A stretch of 64,000 nt of DNA from Amycolatopsis vastitatis (GCF_002234595.1 NZ_NMUL01000042.1:177513-241512); one strand, 5' to 3'; positions 7,614 to 17,639 are shown, numbered from the stretch's first letter. A program made the numbers and translations. The notes: generated by a model not told the origin, from the sequence alone.

Positions 7614-8984
7614 GTGGGAACGGAGGTGGGCCAGGCGCCCGCATGGCGGCGCGCGGCCCGGCTCTTCACGGCGCCGGCGCGCACCGGAGAGGCCGCCCCC
7701 CTGCGCTGGGATCTGGGCTTCTACCTGGCCTGCCTGGCTTTCGCGCTGCCGACCGCGCTCATGTCCGAGTTCTACGGCTACCGCGTCTGGGGCAACTTCG
7801 CGACGGTGGCGTACGGCTTCGGTGCGGTGCACAGCGGGTATCTGCTGCTTTCCGCCCGCCAGGGACGGACGCCGCGCGGCGTGCTCGGTTCACGATGGTG
7901 CGGAATTGCCGCGGTCGCCCTGTTGGCCATGATCTTTCCGCTGGTGCTTCTCGTGATTCGCCGCCTGACCGGTGTGGACTGGCTCATCACGCCGGTCTCG
8001 TGGGCCGCGCAGCCCGAGGTCTGGGTGATCGAACGGTCCGCGGATCTGCTGCTGCACCACGGAACGCTGTACGTCGACGTCACCGCGCTCGGCCGGCCCC
8101 CCGTGGTAAACGATTACACCCCCTACGGCCCGGTGATGGCGGTCTTCGGCCTGCCGCGGGCCCTGTTCGGGGGCAGCCCCCTGGCCGACGCGCTCACCGA
8201 CGCCCGCTGGATGTTCGCCCTGGCCGCCTGCGCGTGCGTCCTGGGCTCGCTCAAGCTGTTGAAGTGGCCGAAGGTGCCGGTCGGCGCCGCGCAGCTCGCG
8301 CTGGCCTGCCCGCTCACCGCGCTCACCTGGGCCGTGGCCGGCCCGGACCTGGCGATCGTCGGCCTGCTGGTGCTGGCCTGCGCGCTCGCGGCCACCGGGC
8401 GGGTCGCCTGGTCGGGCCTGGTGCTGGCGCTGGTGATCAGCGCGAAGCTCATCGTCGCGCCCGCGGCCGCCGTCCTGGCGGTGCTCGTGCTGGTACGCCG
8501 GGGCTCGGTTCGCCACGAAGAAGGTCTCGGCTGGACGGCACTGACCCGGTTCGCGACGGCGCTGGTGGCGACGACGGCCGCCGTGCACCTGCCGGTGTAC
8601 CTGGTGGACCCGGCGGCGTTCGTCGAGCACGTCTTCCGGTTCCCGCTCGGGATGGGTGTCGTGCGGTCGCCCGCGGCCAGCCCGCTGCCGGGCCATCTGA
8701 TCGCCGAGACGGGCGCGCTCGGCCGGGTGGCGGCGTTCGCGCTGGTCGGCGCCGCGGCCGTGGCCATGCTGGTGTGGCTGGTGCGCCGGCCCCCCGCGAA
8801 CGGCTCCGGCGCACTGCTGCGCATCGCCGTCGGACTCGGCGCGTTGATCCTGCTCACCCCGGCCACCCGGTACGGCTACCTGGTGTACCCGCTGGTCCTG
8901 CTCGGGGCCCACCTGGCGTTCCGCGTGGCCGAAGATCCCGCTGCGCCCCCCGCGCAGCAGTCCGCGACTTCTACTTCTTCTTGA
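7614..8984 (+). CDS. Polytopic GT87-like (DUF2029) mannosyltransferase
   Basis: A 456-aa integral membrane protein with roughly ten hydrophobic segments. After the first two segments comes a long loop containing PVVNDYTPYGPVMAVFGLPRALFGG, where the acidic residue followed by a TPYGP motif is typical of GT-C polyprenol-phosphate-dependent transferases. It probably transfers a mannose or other hexose from a polyprenyl-phosphate sugar to an envelope glycan on the outer membrane face. The GTG start is supported by the -10 box described at 7602. Its last 14 bp overlap the convergent HTH gene. Confidence 0.65.
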   Translation: MGTEVGQAPAWRRAARLFTAPARTGEAAPLRWDLGFYLACLAFALPTALMSEFYGYRVWGNFATVAYGFGAVHSGYLLLSARQGRTPRGVLGSRWCGIAAVALLAMIFPLVLLVIRRLTGVDWLITPVSWAAQPEVWVIERSADLLLHHGTLYVDVTALGRPPVVNDYTPYGPVMAVFGLPRALFGGSPLADALTDARWMFALAACACVLGSLKLLKWPKVPVGAAQLALACPLTALTWAVAGPDLAIVGLLVLACALAATGRVAWSGLVLALVISAKLIVAPAAAVLAVLVLVRRGSVRHEEGLGWTALTRFATALVATTAAVHLPVYLVDPAAFVEHVFRFPLGMGVVRSPAASPLPGHLIAETGALGRVAAFALVGAAAVAMLVWLVRRPPANGSGALLRIAVGLGALILLTPATRYGYLVYPLVLLGAHLAFRVAEDPAAPPAQQSATSTSS

Positions 8985-9180
8985 CCCTGGTGGCCCCGCC
9001 GCGCCCCCGCAGCTGGACGCCGGACTCCGACAGCACCCGGTGGACGAACCCGTAGGACCGCCCCGTCGACTCCGCGAGCGCCCGGATGCTCGAGCCCTTC
9101 TCGTATTTCTTCTTCAGGTCAGCGGCCAGCTTGTCGCGCGTGTTGCCGGTGATCCGCGCGCCTTTCTTGAGATCAGCCAC
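8971..9180 (-). CDS. Small conserved actinobacterial helix-turn-helix protein
   Basis: A 69-aa basic protein with the core ADLKKGARITG, a charged helix, and a helix-turn-helix SIRALAESTGRSYGFVHRVL, ending in a Lys/Arg tail. Very similar short proteins are widespread in actinomycetes, often next to ABC-F genes (recalled), and no function is firmly known. The frame is open further upstream, but GTG at 9180 is chosen because GGGAAGG lies about 8 nt before it and the conserved family starts with ADLKKG. It lies downstream of the ABC-F gene on the same strand. The 3' end overlaps the GT87-like gene by 14 bp. Confidence 0.8.
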   Translation of the reverse strand: MADLKKGARITGNTRDKLAADLKKKYEKGSSIRALAESTGRSYGFVHRVLSESGVQLRGRGGATRVKKK

Positions 9181-9358
9181 GTCGATCGCCTTCCCGCCGA
9201 GAGTGTTCTGGGCCACATAACGGCCCCTGCCGGGGCAATGATCGAACACTGAGCGCCGGAATGCCAGACGACAGACGTGAAACAGCCGAAATTGCGATCA
9301 CATTGGGCCATTCCAGTGCCTCGCGGTGAGTGATCTTGCACCCGAATGGACGCACCTG

Positions 9359-10987
<1,629 letters not shown>

Positions 10988-11030
10988 GGGGAACTCCCGT
11001 GGAAAGGGGGCGAATGGAGGACAGCGTCAA

Positions 11031-11047
11031 GCGGCCGGTCGGGCCGC
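11031..11047 (-). promoter_or_regulatory. Leader hairpin between the mini-ORF and the ABC-F gene
   Basis: GCGGCC and GGCCGC form a 6-bp GC stem around a 5-nt loop, starting 4 nt after the mini-ORF stop codon and 44 nt before the ABC-F start. It could act as a ribosome-controlled attenuator, but no clear T-run follows it. Confidence 0.4.
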
Positions 11048-11051
11048 GGCG

Positions 11052-11072
11052 TCACTCCAGCTGGATATCCAC
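11052..11072 (-). CDS. Possible 6-residue leaderless leader peptide of the ABC-F gene
   Basis: GTG at 11072 opens a six-codon ORF (Met-Asp-Ile-Gln-Leu-Glu, then TGA). The -10 box TACACT (11085-11080) ends exactly 7 nt before the GTG, so transcription would start on the ORF's first base. Leader peptides with attenuators are known for several antibiotic-inducible ABC-F genes. Here the assignment rests only on this arrangement, and a chance ORF of this size is quite possible. Confidence 0.4.
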   Translation of the reverse strand: MDIQLE

Positions 11073-11079
11073 GAAGACC

Positions 11080-11085
11080 AGTGTA
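11080..11085 (-). promoter_or_regulatory. -10 box of the ABC-F transcript
   Basis: TACACT on the minus strand, 40 bp after the acVLRF1 stop codon. No convincing -35 was found 17-18 bp upstream. Confidence 0.45.
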
Positions 11086-11124
11086 CGGGCCGCGGTCCAC
11101 CGGATTTTCCGGACGTGTGCGGTC

Positions 11125-11772
11125 TCACCCGTCGCGCAGCGTGACCTGCACGGACAGCGCGCGGACGGCGGCCTCCTCGAGCACGGCCCGGCTCGGTTCG
11201 CCGACGTCCAGCACGCGGGGTTCGGCACGGGAAAACAGCGGGGCCAGCCTTCGGTCCTCGCGCAGCTCGTCGAGGGCGCGCCGGTCACCGCCGAGCACCA
11301 CGGCATCCACTTCGGACAGCCGGGGCACGAGCACTTCGAAGACGTCCTTCGCCGCGTCCTGGAGCGCGTGCCGGGCCTGCCCCGCGCGACGCCGGGCGAA
11401 GCGCTGCTGCGACCAGCCGCCCGCGGCGGACCGGCCCTGCACGAGGTGCCGGTCGGTGCGCGAGACCTCGATCCGGCCGCCCCGCGCGATGCCGACGCTG
11501 TGCCCGCCGCGCCGCACCACCACGAGCGCGATGCGCCGCGGCACCAGCGCGTGGGCGACCAGCCCGGCCACGGACGGTTCTCCGAGTGGCCCGAACGGGA
11601 CGGTGGCGGTCGCGGAGGTGCCGTCGGCCGCGGTCACCCGGACCACGTCCGGAGTCCCCGAGGTCGTCGCGATCCCGCCGTGCCGCTCGGCGAACCGGGC
11701 GAAGAAGCCCGCGAGCCGCTCGGGCGGCACCTCGACCGCGCGGCCGCCACCCGCGACCTCCCGTGGCTTCAT
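11125..11772 (-). CDS. acVLRF1 family peptidyl-tRNA hydrolase (Vms1-like release factor)
   Basis: A 215-aa protein recognised by the motif GGWSQQRFARRR at residues 118-129, the catalytic signature of actinobacterial VLRF1 proteins, which are relatives of yeast Vms1 and eukaryotic RF1. The conserved Gln is thought to help cleave the peptidyl-tRNA ester on stalled ribosomes or large subunits. The surrounding VGIARGGRIEVSRTDRHLVQGR and VDAVVLGGDRRALDE also fit the fold. The ATG at 11772 lies 7 nt after the -10 box TACCGT (11785-11780), suggesting a leaderless mRNA. The ABC-F ATPase gene follows on the same strand, recalling the yeast Vms1-Arb1 pair. Confidence 0.85.
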   Translation of the reverse strand: MKPREVAGGGRAVEVPPERLAGFFARFAERHGGIATTSGTPDVVRVTAADGTSATATVPFGPLGEPSVAGLVAHALVPRRIALVVVRRGGHSVGIARGGRIEVSRTDRHLVQGRSAAGGWSQQRFARRRAGQARHALQDAAKDVFEVLVPRLSEVDAVVLGGDRRALDELREDRRLAPLFSRAEPRVLDVGEPSRAVLEEAAVRALSVQVTLRDG

Positions 11773-11782
11773 GCCGGAAACG

Positions 11783-11818
11783 GTACGGGGCCGCCGCGAA
11801 ATCGCGACGGCCCCGTAC
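11783..11818 (-). terminator. Hairpin terminator after the S8-like protease
   Basis: GTACGGGGCCG pairs perfectly with CGGCCCCGTAC, and an inner CGCGA/TCGCG stem is also present. It lies 13 bp downstream of the protease stop codon. It also touches the -10 box of acVLRF1. Confidence 0.65.
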
Positions 11819-11831
11819 TGGTGATCGTTCG

Positions 11832-14738
11832 TTACAGCGGGTGCACCGGCCCGTTGTTCGTGTAACCCCGCACGTTCGACGGCGCGCCGGCCGCCGGGGG
11901 CTGCACGAACCCGTTGAGGTGCAGGGCGACCGAGCGGATCGAGCCGACGTCGCCGCCGGCCGCGTCCACCACGCCGAACGTCCACGTGCCGTCGACGGCC
12001 GCACCGGCGAGGTTGCCGGTCAGGGCCTGCGTCGGCCGCCACGTACCGGTGAACGGCGCGTTGGCCGACGTCACCGTGCTGAACGCCGCCGCCGCGTTGT
12101 CGGCGAAGACGACCTGGCACAGGTTCTTGCCGGAACCGCCGTTGCGCTGGAACACCGTCGCCTTCGCCCCGGAGGGCGCGGTCAGCGTGCCGACCAGGTC
12201 ACCGACGTAGGTGTGGTCCAGACCCACGGTGGTCGAGGCGGTGTCGGTGCTGCAGGTGGTGCCGTCCACGGAGAACGACACCTTGGACGCGCGGCCGACC
12301 CCGCTGACCGGGATGGTCACCGACGCCCCGACCGGGCTGTTGTCCGGGATCGCCACCGGCGCGCCGGTGTAGGCGAAGTCCTTCGTCACCGGCGACGGGG
12401 TGCCGACCGGCAGCGAGAACGTCGACGTCGTCGGCGAGTGCGCGCCGGCGAACGTCACGCGGGCGTTCAGCACCACCGGCACGCCGAGCTGCTGGCTCGC
12501 CGGGACGGTGATGGTGAAGTCGTTGACGCCGGTCTGTCCCGGGCTGATGGTGCCGTAGGACTTGGCCCGCGGCATGATGGTGACACCCGGGGTCGGGCTG
12601 GTGAGCACGACGCTGGTGGACACTGCGGTGCCGTCGCCGTCGTTGGTCACCGGCAGCGTCACCTTGGCGGTGTCGCCCGGGTCGAGCGCCGGGCCGCCGT
12701 CGGCCGGGGTGACCGTCGGCTGCTTGGCGACGGCCAGCGGCTGCGGGCTGGCGCCGGTGTAGGCGAGCACCTTGTCCGCGAGGATGACGCCGGCGCCGGT
12801 GAAGTTGTCCGGACCGGGCTTCTCGATGTCGACCGCGGTGTTGATCAGCGCTTCGCGCACCTCCGAGGACGGCAGGCCGGGGTTGCCGGACAGCACGAGC
12901 GCGGCGATCGCGGCGGCGTGCGGCGCGGCGGCCGACGTGCCGAAGAACGGGTTGAACCCGCTCACGCTGGTCTGCACGCCGTCGGCGGCGGTGATCTCCG
13001 GCTTGTTCCGGACCTCGCCGCCGGTCGAAGACACGTTGCCCGGGGTGATGGGCGTGCCGTCGGCTTCGTAGAACACGCGGCGCGGGCCGTCGGAGGTGAA
13101 CCGCTCGGCCTTGGTGGCCCCGCTGAACGAGCCCGGGTACGGGCCGGCCGGGTTGGCCGGGTCACCGGGTTCCAGGGCCCGGCCGAACGCCTTGGCCGCC
13201 GGGGCGGCCGCGACGCTGAAGGCGTTGCGCGCGGCCGAATGGCCGACCGTCACGCCCGGCGTGTTGTACGCCTTGAGACCGTCCGCCGAGTCGGAGAACC
13301 GGCCGCGCAGCGCGGACAGCGACAGGTAGCGGTTCTGGCCGGAGAACTTCACGACGGCCAGGCGCAGCCCGGTGCCGCCGAAGGCCGGCGTCCGCAGGAT
13401 CTCGAACGGGTCCTGCGTGCCGTCCTGGACGTTCTGGCCGAAGCTGACCACGGCACCCGTGGAGTCGAGCAGGTAGAGGTCGTAGTCGTTCGCCGACGCG
13501 CCGATCGGGTCGGACCAGTGCAGCGTCACGGGGACGCCGGCCGACGACGCGTCCGAGATCGGCTCGTAGATCTGGTTGCCCGCCGCACCGGCGAAGTTGT
13601 GCGCGGTCCCGGCGAACTTGCCGACCGACTTGCCGGAGTCGACGAAGTCGCCTTCCCAGTGCGCGGCGGTGCCGCTGGCGACGTTGCCTTCGTTGCCCGC
13701 GGACGAGAAGTACAGCGCGCCGTCCGCGGTCACGTCGTTCACGGCCTGGGCGATGATCCAGTCCTGGAACGGGGATTCCTTGAAGTAGATGACGTCGTCG
13801 ACGATGACGTCGCAGTGCGACTCGAAGCGCAGCTTGCGGATGTTGTCCGCGAAGCTGGCGTCCGAATTGAACGCCGACGCGAAGCCGAGCGCGGCGCGGG
13901 GCGCGAGGTCGTGGATGATCTCGAGCATCGCCGTGCCCTCGTCGCCGTCGCCCTCCTGGCCGGCGATGACGTCGACGTTCGGCGGGAGCTCGCCCTTGGC
14001 CTGCGAGGCCGCCAGGGAGTCGACGCCGTCGGACAGCGCGCACGCCTTGACCCCGACGCCGGTGACGCCGAACTGCTGGCGCGCGATGTCGGCGTTGTGC
14101 GCGCGGTCGCCTTCGCTGACCAGTGGCGCGGCCGCGGCGGCACTGCGCTGTGCCTTGGCGCCGAGGGCCTTCTGCAGCTCGCCGGCGATGCGGGCGCCCT
14201 TCTGCTGCTTGGTTTCCCCGGACTTGCCGGGCGTCGACGGCGTGGCCAGCTCGCGCGCGGTCATCGCCTGGTCGGCCTGCTCGACGCGCTTGACGTCGCC
14301 GCGGGCGGCGATCTCGCTGACCTTGTCCACCGGGATCTCGGCTCGGACGCTGGCGTAGCGGTCGGACACCGCGCGGATGCCCGCACCGGCCTTGGTGAGC
14401 CCGGCGATGAGGTCGGGCGAGACCTTGCTCGCCCGGATGTCGACCACGACGGTGCCGGTGGCGCTCACCCCGGATTGGAGCGCGTTCAGCTGCTTCCCCA
14501 GCCCCTTTTCGGCGACCAGCAGCTTACTGTCTATTTTGGACTCAGTGGCGGTGCGGGCCGCCTTGACCGCCTGCAGGGCGGCGATCTGCTGTTGCGCGGT
14601 TTCGGTGAACGCGTCCGGTCCGGACGCGGTGGCGGCCCCCGCGACGGGCGGGGACACCAGGCCGAGAGCGGCGAGGAGTGCCGCGGCCCCGGCAGTGAGC
14701 ACAGTGGATCTCGATCTGTTGGAACGGGTACGGCGCAC
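11832..14738 (-). CDS. Secreted subtilisin/sedolisin-like S8 protease with C-terminal P-like domain
   Basis: A 968-aa exported protein. A twin-basic N-terminus and hydrophobic stretch TVLTAGAAALLAALG ending at AGAA give a clear signal peptide. The catalytic Asp lies in ACALSDGVDS (near 236), the oxyanion Asn in SSAGNEGN (near 348) and the Ser in FFGTSAAAPHAAA (near 600). The usual HGT histidine motif is replaced by GDEGTAMLEIIHD (near 267), so Glu seems to take the His place. The C-terminal region contains Ig-like repeats and a proprotein-convertase-like P domain (GLDHTYVGDLVGTLTAPSG). The GTG at 14738 has GGAGG 6 nt upstream, better than the longer frame. A 16-bp palindrome lies upstream. 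Confidence 0.85.
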   Translation of the reverse strand: MRRTRSNRSRSTVLTAGAAALLAALGLVSPPVAGAATASGPDAFTETAQQQIAALQAVKAARTATESKIDSKLLVAEKGLGKQLNALQSGVSATGTVVVDIRASKVSPDLIAGLTKAGAGIRAVSDRYASVRAEIPVDKVSEIAARGDVKRVEQADQAMTARELATPSTPGKSGETKQQKGARIAGELQKALGAKAQRSAAAAAPLVSEGDRAHNADIARQQFGVTGVGVKACALSDGVDSLAASQAKGELPPNVDVIAGQEGDGDEGTAMLEIIHDLAPRAALGFASAFNSDASFADNIRKLRFESHCDVIVDDVIYFKESPFQDWIIAQAVNDVTADGALYFSSAGNEGNVASGTAAHWEGDFVDSGKSVGKFAGTAHNFAGAAGNQIYEPISDASSAGVPVTLHWSDPIGASANDYDLYLLDSTGAVVSFGQNVQDGTQDPFEILRTPAFGGTGLRLAVVKFSGQNRYLSLSALRGRFSDSADGLKAYNTPGVTVGHSAARNAFSVAAAPAAKAFGRALEPGDPANPAGPYPGSFSGATKAERFTSDGPRRVFYEADGTPITPGNVSSTGGEVRNKPEITAADGVQTSVSGFNPFFGTSAAAPHAAAIAALVLSGNPGLPSSEVREALINTAVDIEKPGPDNFTGAGVILADKVLAYTGASPQPLAVAKQPTVTPADGGPALDPGDTAKVTLPVTNDGDGTAVSTSVVLTSPTPGVTIMPRAKSYGTISPGQTGVNDFTITVPASQQLGVPVVLNARVTFAGAHSPTTSTFSLPVGTPSPVTKDFAYTGAPVAIPDNSPVGASVTIPVSGVGRASKVSFSVDGTTCSTDTASTTVGLDHTYVGDLVGTLTAPSGAKATVFQRNGGSGKNLCQVVFADNAAAAFSTVTSANAPFTGTWRPTQALTGNLAGAAVDGTWTFGVVDAAGGDVGSIRSVALHLNGFVQPPAAGAPSNVRGYTNNGPVHPL

Positions 14739-14787
14739 GGGCGCCCTCCGATTCTCCAGGCGCGTGCCCCGACTCACGCTGACCGAC

Positions 14788-14803
14788 GCCGGTGATCACC
14801 GGC
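14788..14803. promoter_or_regulatory. Perfect 16-bp palindrome upstream of the S8-like protease
   Basis: GCCGGTGATCACCGGC is a perfect dyad 50 bp before the protease start, between the likely promoter region (for example TTGTCA-17 bp-TACGGA on the minus strand) and the ribosome-binding site. It could be an operator or a leader hairpin. The rest of the 14.74-15.0 kb gap shows nothing else clear. Confidence 0.4.
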
Positions 14804-14997
14804 TGGCACCAGCTAAGTACCGTTAGTTCTCCGTAAACATCAGCCGTTCGAGTGACAAAGGACGGATAATTTCCCGAAGGGGCCAGAGGTTGTAGGCCGT
14901 TCAGCTCAGCGGCGTTCCGATCACCGGACAGTGACGAGACAACCGGGATCGGGCGTGCAAAGGACGTCCCCCGAAGCGAAACCCGTTACCGGGTCGG

Positions 14998-16569
14998 TCA
15001 GAGCACAAAGGAGTCGGACCACGGCTGCGCGGCCCGTCCGGACAACGCGTCCAGCAGCGTCACGGCCTGTTTGTCGGTCAGCGAAGCCACGAAGTCCACC
15101 ACCGCCCGCCCGCGGGCGAGGCCACGCACCGCGTCCGCCCCGGTCACCGGCTCACCCGTCGCCCCGACCAGCAGCTCCGGCGCCGACCGCGCCAGCTCGG
15201 TGTACTCGGCGCGGGCCAGCTCGACGAGGTCGTGCAGGCGGCGCGGCAGGCGGGACACCTCGTCGCGGTCGAGCAGCCACGCGTCGAGCGCGTCGACCAG
15301 GCTCGTCACGAGCCCGGCCTGGCCGCGCTGGTGCAGCGCGAGGTCCGGGCGCAGCAGCACGAACCGCCGGTGCACGAACTTGAGCACCTGCACCTCGTGC
15401 CACTGGGCGGGGCGCAGCGAGACGTGACCGCTGCGGGTGGAAGGCGAAGCGACCACGTACACGCCGTCGACCAGCCGGGCGGTCCAGTTCGCGGAGAACG
15501 CGGCCGTCGCCTGCTCCGCCTCGATCGAGCCGTCGAACTCCCCGGCGAGCAGGCCGTCGACCAGCTCCGCGTGCACCCGCGCGACGGCGGCGGCGAACGC
15601 GTCGTCGTCGACGATCCACGCGTCCTTGGCGTGCAGGCGACGGCGGAGGCGTTCCAGCGAACGGCCCGGGCGGCGCAGGCCCGCGTACAGCGTTTCGTCG
15701 TCCAGCGCGGCCAATTCGCGCGCGTGCTCCAGCCACTCCCCCAGCTCGGCCGCGACCGGCGCGTGCTGCAGGACGCCGATGCGGTGAAAGTCCTGCAGGT
15801 CGTGGATGGCGTAGGCGATGTCGTCGGCAGTGTCCATCACGGACGCTTCGACGGTCTGCTGCCAGCCTTCGACGCGGCCGGCGAAGGCCGCGCGAGCCTG
15901 CTCGAAGTCGTCGAGTTCGGTGGCGTAGGCGGAGAACTTGGCCGCGCCGGTGCCGGGCACCTCACCCGGTTCGGCGGCGCCGCGCGGCGGCACGGCCATC
16001 TCCGACGGGTGCGGCGACGGGTGGTGCAGCCGCAGCCAGGGGTACTTGAGGACCGCGGCCCGCACGGCGGCGGTGAGGTCGAGCCCGATCGCCGACGGCC
16101 CGCGCACGTCGGTCGTGGTGAGGATGCGGAACGTCTGCGCGTTGCCCTCGAAGCCGTCGGCGAGGCCGAAGCGGTGCCGGGCGATGCGGTCGAGCGTCTG
16201 CTCCCCGAGGTGCCCGAACGGCGGGTGCCCGAGATCGTGGGCGAGCGCGGCGGCCTCGGCGACGTCCGGGTCGCAGCCGCCCAGCTTGGCGGCGATGTCG
16301 GCGTCGTCCCCGCCGGCAACGCGTTCGGCGATGGCGCGGGCGACCTGCGCGACCTTCAGGCTGTGCGTGAGCCGGTTGTGCAGCAGCCCGGCACCGCCGG
16401 CGCTGACCACCTGCGTCACCCCGCCCAGGCGCGCGAAGAAGGGGGACGCGGCGATCCGGTCACGGTCGATCCGGAACGGGCTGGTCGCCAGGTCGGTGAA
16501 CCCGCCGACGTTCGCCACGGGGTCGCGCCGGGCCACCCGCGGGTCGGTGTGCTCGCTGCCCTGATCCAT
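14998..16569 (-). CDS. dgt: Deoxyguanosinetriphosphate triphosphohydrolase-like HD protein
   Basis: A 523-aa HD-domain dNTP triphosphohydrolase, which cleaves dGTP or other dNTPs to the nucleoside plus triphosphate. The metal-binding residues are in NRLTHSLKVAQ (His near 69) and AHDLGHPPFGHLGE (His111-Asp112), followed by GFEGNAQTFRIL, with the third metal region ASVMDTADDIAYAIHDLQDF. This is the usual length for the actinobacterial enzyme. The ATG at 16569 lies 7 nt after TAAGGT (16582-16577), indicating a leaderless mRNA. In actinomycetes this gene usually sits near dnaG; that gene is not seen here. Confidence 0.9.
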   Translation of the reverse strand: MDQGSEHTDPRVARRDPVANVGGFTDLATSPFRIDRDRIAASPFFARLGGVTQVVSAGGAGLLHNRLTHSLKVAQVARAIAERVAGGDDADIAAKLGGCDPDVAEAAALAHDLGHPPFGHLGEQTLDRIARHRFGLADGFEGNAQTFRILTTTDVRGPSAIGLDLTAAVRAAVLKYPWLRLHHPSPHPSEMAVPPRGAAEPGEVPGTGAAKFSAYATELDDFEQARAAFAGRVEGWQQTVEASVMDTADDIAYAIHDLQDFHRIGVLQHAPVAAELGEWLEHARELAALDDETLYAGLRRPGRSLERLRRRLHAKDAWIVDDDAFAAAVARVHAELVDGLLAGEFDGSIEAEQATAAFSANWTARLVDGVYVVASPSTRSGHVSLRPAQWHEVQVLKFVHRRFVLLRPDLALHQRGQAGLVTSLVDALDAWLLDRDEVSRLPRRLHDLVELARAEYTELARSAPELLVGATGEPVTGADAVRGLARGRAVVDFVASLTDKQAVTLLDALSGRAAQPWSDSFVL

Positions 16570-16583
16570 GCGCCCGACCTTAT

Positions 16584-16606
16584 CCGCCGGTTCCCCCGAA
16601 CGGCGG
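16584..16606 (-). terminator. Hairpin after the SRPBCC gene
   Basis: CCGCCGGTTC pairs with GAACGGCGG, with one bulged base. It lies between the SRPBCC stop codon (16624) and the dgt start, directly next to the dgt -10 box. Confidence 0.5.
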
Positions 16607-16623
16607 CCGAGCCCACCACCGGG

Positions 16624-17259
16624 TCAGGACTCGGGTGGGGTCGTGTACGCCTGCAAGGTGCGGTCGGCCGCCGCCCGGGCCTTGGCCGGGTCCGCGCCCG
16701 CGGCGACGTCGGCTTCGTACCAGGCCTCGTTCGATGCCGTCATGAACCGGATGCCCTCCGGTGACATCATCCAGGCCATCGCCGCCTCCGGGTCGACCGT
16801 CGTGCCCGGCGCGGCCAGGTGCAGGACCAGGCCGACCAGCGCGCCGTCCCAGCCGATGCCGACCGCGCCCGGGCCGAACTCGTCCCAGTGGTCGTCGACG
16901 TGGGCGACGTGCTCCAGCTCGAACCGCGTGCCGTCGCCCTCGGGCGTCAGGCGGACCTCGATCCAGCTGACGCCGCCTTGCATCTCCCACGTCGCGGCGA
17001 AGCTCTTCGGCGGGTCGCAACGCTCGACCGTGCCGCCCGCGTTGCCCTCCAGCTGGTACTTCCCCCCGACGCGAAGCTCGCCGGACACCGGCAGGAACCA
17101 GCGCGGGATGCGCTCGGGGTTCGTGCAGGCGTCCCACAGGTCGTCGACGTCGGTGTCGTAGACCTGGCTGATCGTCAGGACGCGGGCCTCCTTCCCCTCG
17201 ATCACCCGGTCGCCGAGGGTCCGGCGGACGGCGCTGATCTGGTGGCTGACGTCGATCAC
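16624..17259 (-). CDS. SRPBCC/AHSA1-type START-like protein
   Basis: A 211-aa Bet v1-like fold protein of the AHSA1 family. The pattern VYDTDVDDLWDACTNPERIPRWFLPVSGELRVGGKYQLEGNAGG, then FAATWEMQGGVSWIEVRLTPEGDGTRFELEHVAHV, is typical. The fold makes a hydrophobic ligand cavity, and function is usually unknown. The GTG start overlaps the ArsR stop codon as GTGA and has GGAG 7 nt upstream. ArsR-SRPBCC operons are common in actinomycetes, and the ArsR protein probably controls both genes. Confidence 0.85.
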   Translation of the reverse strand: MIDVSHQISAVRRTLGDRVIEGKEARVLTISQVYDTDVDDLWDACTNPERIPRWFLPVSGELRVGGKYQLEGNAGGTVERCDPPKSFAATWEMQGGVSWIEVRLTPEGDGTRFELEHVAHVDDHWDEFGPGAVGIGWDGALVGLVLHLAAPGTTVDPEAAMAWMMSPEGIRFMTASNEAWYEADVAAGADPAKARAAADRTLQAYTTPPES

Positions 17260-17603
17260 GGGTTTTCTCCTTCGGTGAGGCGGCGCGCACGCTTGCCGCG
17301 CGCGATCTCGGTGGCCAGCGCGTCCAGCGGCGGGGTCCAGTACCGGCGGAACCGGTCGAGCCAGACGTCGACGTCCCGCAGCGGCGCGTGCCCGACCGCG
17401 TACAGCCGCCGCGTCCCGTCCTGGCGGACGACGGCGAAGCCGCTCTCCCGCAACACCTTCAGGTGCTGGGACACCGCGGGCTGCGAGATGCCGAACTCGG
17501 CCCGGATCACCTCGGTCACCGCGCCGGCGGCCCGTTCGCCGTCGGCCAGCAGCTCGAGGATCCGGCGGCGGACCGGGTCGCCGAGGACGTCGAACGCGTG
17601 CAC
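17256..17603 (-). CDS. ArsR family transcriptional regulator
   Basis: A 115-aa winged-helix regulator: LGDPVRRRILELLADGERAAG, then the recognition helix ISQPAVSQHLKVLRESGFAVVRQDGTRRLY. It lacks the cysteine metal-binding motifs of SmtB/ArsR sensors, so a non-metal signal is likely, as in the ArsR proteins paired with SRPBCC genes. The GTG at 17603 lies 6 nt after the -10 box TAATTT, so the mRNA is probably leaderless. A perfect palindrome lies in the promoter spacer, consistent with autorepression. Confidence 0.88.
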   Translation of the reverse strand: MHAFDVLGDPVRRRILELLADGERAAGAVTEVIRAEFGISQPAVSQHLKVLRESGFAVVRQDGTRRLYAVGHAPLRDVDVWLDRFRRYWTPPLDALATEIARGKRARRLTEGENP

Positions 17604-17609
17604 CCGGTC

Positions 17610-17639
17610 AAATTACAAGCAGCCACTTATATAAGTCAA
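17610..17639 (-). promoter_or_regulatory. ArsR promoter with embedded operator
   Basis: TTGACT (17639-17634), an 18-bp spacer and TAATTT (17615-17610) form a good sigma70-type promoter. ACTTATATAAGT (17625-17636) is a perfect 12-bp palindrome overlapping the -35 and spacer, an expected place for an ArsR site. Confidence 0.7.

Noticed and set aside
9181..9249. Longer N-terminus for the small HTH protein starting at 9249
   Set aside because: The extra 23 residues do not match the conserved start ADLKKG, and GTG 9180 has a good ribosome-binding site.
11586..14795. A 1069-codon plus-strand open frame opposite the S8-like protease
   Set aside because: Arg/Gly/Ala-rich translation with no recognisable motif. 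It is the antisense shadow expected in very GC-rich DNA, and the minus strand encodes a clear signal peptide and protease.
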